A stretch of 5,817 nucleotides of DNA from contig JAGRHM010000668.1 of assembly GCA_020445005.1 (NCBI GenBank), forward strand, positions 1 through 5,817. Direction: 5' to 3'. This stretch comes from Candidatus Competibacteraceae bacterium (GTDB lineage: Bacteria; Pseudomonadota; Gammaproteobacteria; Competibacterales; Competibacteraceae). Position numbers and translations under genes: made by a program. The notes beneath the pieces are model-generated. The model searched no databases. It saw nothing but the letters and a program-made list of their open reading frames with translations, and was not told the origin of the DNA. Below, in pieces: positions 5,384 through 5,817 of this stretch (its first letter is position 1; each line of letters opens with the position of its first letter).

Positions 5384-5662
5384 TTTTATCGACTGGTGCG
5401 CAATGCAGGCGTTCGCTTCTTCTCTGATCAGTTGGTAGCCGCGTTGCCGTCGTCGCGCTTTGACCGCCGTTACCTGTTGCAGGCCCTCCTGGTAAGAGGC
5501 GCAAGGGATGCTCATTCTCCGGCCTAAAGCGGTTCCCGTTCGTCCCCAGATTCGGGTGACCATCCACTGTCCCCACAGGTCCGGGGCTAAGTGGACTTCA
5601 TAGTAATAGCGAGTGGGCTTGGTCCAACAAAGCCGGACCCACGATTCGGTTTCCGGGTTCAT
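5381..5662 (-). CDS. Free-standing WGR-domain protein
   Basis: The product is a single WGR domain: LCWTKPTRYYYEVHLAPDLWGQW (residues 11-33), the signature RIWGRTGTALGR (37-48; Trp39-Gly40-Arg41), then SYQEGLQQVTAVKARRRQRGYQLI (56-79), which corresponds to the family's closing helix and 'K..GY' turn. WGR domains bind nucleic acid ends in poly(ADP-ribose) polymerases. In bacteria they occur alone or fused, often on plasmids, with little known function. The ATG at 5662 (93 residues) is preferred because a G-rich AGGGGGG lies four bases before it; an ATG five codons earlier (5677) has no ribosome binding site. It is the first gene of the minus-strand train, separated from parA by 67 bases of AT-rich repeats, so it may share its promoter with the partition genes. 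Confidence 0.85.
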   Translation of the reverse strand: MNPETESWVRLCWTKPTRYYYEVHLAPDLWGQWMVTRIWGRTGTALGRRMSIPCASYQEGLQQVTAVKARRRQRGYQLIREEANACIAHQSIK

Positions 5663-5688
5663 AATGCCCCCCTGCATTATTGGTGTGT

Positions 5689-5723
5689 CATACTAAACTA
5701 TACAATATTATACTATACTATAT
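5689..5723 (-). promoter_or_regulatory. Second AT-rich 5-bp repeat array, upstream of the WGR gene
   Basis: Seven consecutive pentamers can be read on the plus strand, from CATAC (5689), TAAAC and TATAC (5699), through AATAT, to TATAC (5709), TATAC (5714) and TATAT (5719). The consensus YATAY is the reverse complement of the RTATR units before parA, so the two arrays are related but inverted with respect to each other. A minus-strand TATAAT (5712-5707) falls within the array and is a good -10 for the WGR gene, though no convincing -35 is seen. A protein bound to the array would cover it. Confidence 0.55.
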
Positions 5724-5726
5724 AAA

Positions 5727-5743
5727 ATCTCACTGAGTGAGAT
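5727..5743. promoter_or_regulatory. 17-bp palindromic operator candidate
   Basis: ATCTCACT (5727-5734) and AGTGAGAT (5736-5743) are perfect inverted arms around a single G. It abuts the second pentamer array and follows a plus-strand TATAAA (5721-5726). An 8-bp palindrome ATGATCAT (5742-5749) follows immediately. The position between divergent genes and the short centre fit a dimeric repressor site, not an RNA terminator. Confidence 0.5.
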
Positions 5744-5762
5744 GATCATGCGCAATAAGATA

Positions 5763-5817
5763 ATGAAAATAAAAATTTTCGATACTTTTACTGATAAGGC
5801 ACTGGGCTCAAACCACT
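5763..5817 (+). CDS. Start of a possible plus-strand gene, cut by the window end
   Basis: From the ATG at 5763 the frame reads MKIKIFDTFTDKALGSNH and is open to the edge. An ATG at 5748 in the same frame would add five residues. The beginning looks protein-like, but 18 codons are too few for identification. The ribosome binding site is poor in both cases. If real, it is transcribed divergently from the WGR-parA train and shares the palindrome and array as its control region. Confidence 0.35.
   Translation, partial: MKIKIFDTFTDKALGSNH

Noticed and set aside
5323..5723. CRISPR array
   Set aside because: The repeats are only 5 bp, contiguous and without spacers; there are no cas genes.

Overview
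The window is a GC-rich (mid-to-high 50s % by eye) bacterial segment. It looks like accessory DNA from a gammaproteobacterium, probably a plasmid or an integrated plasmid-like element. That host guess rests on the RatA/COQ10-like protein, the IS630-type helix-turn-helix protein and the free-standing WGR protein. The plasmid guess rests on a ParA ATPase with a ribbon-helix-helix partner and AT-rich repeat arrays. No replication initiator, rRNA or tRNA is visible.

Left part, plus strand (1-2530). A 386-residue protein of unknown family (222-1382) has a His-Gly motif and a later Ala-Cys-Asn motif, each following a hydrophobic strand, which resembles a caspase-like (clan CD) dyad. It is followed by an IS630-type helix-turn-helix ORF (1449-2123), interrupted by two compensating single-base frameshifts, both in runs of C. 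Next is a small unrecognised ORF (2198-2530) interrupted by one in-frame TGA. With these three lesions repaired, both ORFs would be intact, so they are either young pseudogenes or contain sequence errors.

Right part, minus strand (5662 down to 2566). This is one tightly packed gene train: a WGR-domain protein, an AT-rich array of 5-bp repeats flanked by an inverted repeat, parA, a proline-rich ribbon-helix-helix protein, an exported protein that has lost its C-terminus, a von Willebrand A (TerF/TerY-like) fragment that has lost its N-terminus, a GIY-YIG-like nuclease, a small Cys-containing protein and a COQ10/RatA-like START-fold protein. From parA on, neighbours are 3 to 12 bases apart or overlap, which suggests co-transcription. 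The exported-protein/vWA boundary looks like a deletion junction.

Right end (about 5689-5817). A second AT-rich 5-bp repeat array and a 17-bp palindrome lie between the WGR gene and the start of a probable plus-strand gene cut off by the window edge, so this looks like a divergent control region. The strongest non-coding signal is the pair of 5-bp-periodic arrays, one before parA and one before the WGR gene. They are candidate binding sites (operator and/or centromere) for the ribbon-helix-helix protein.
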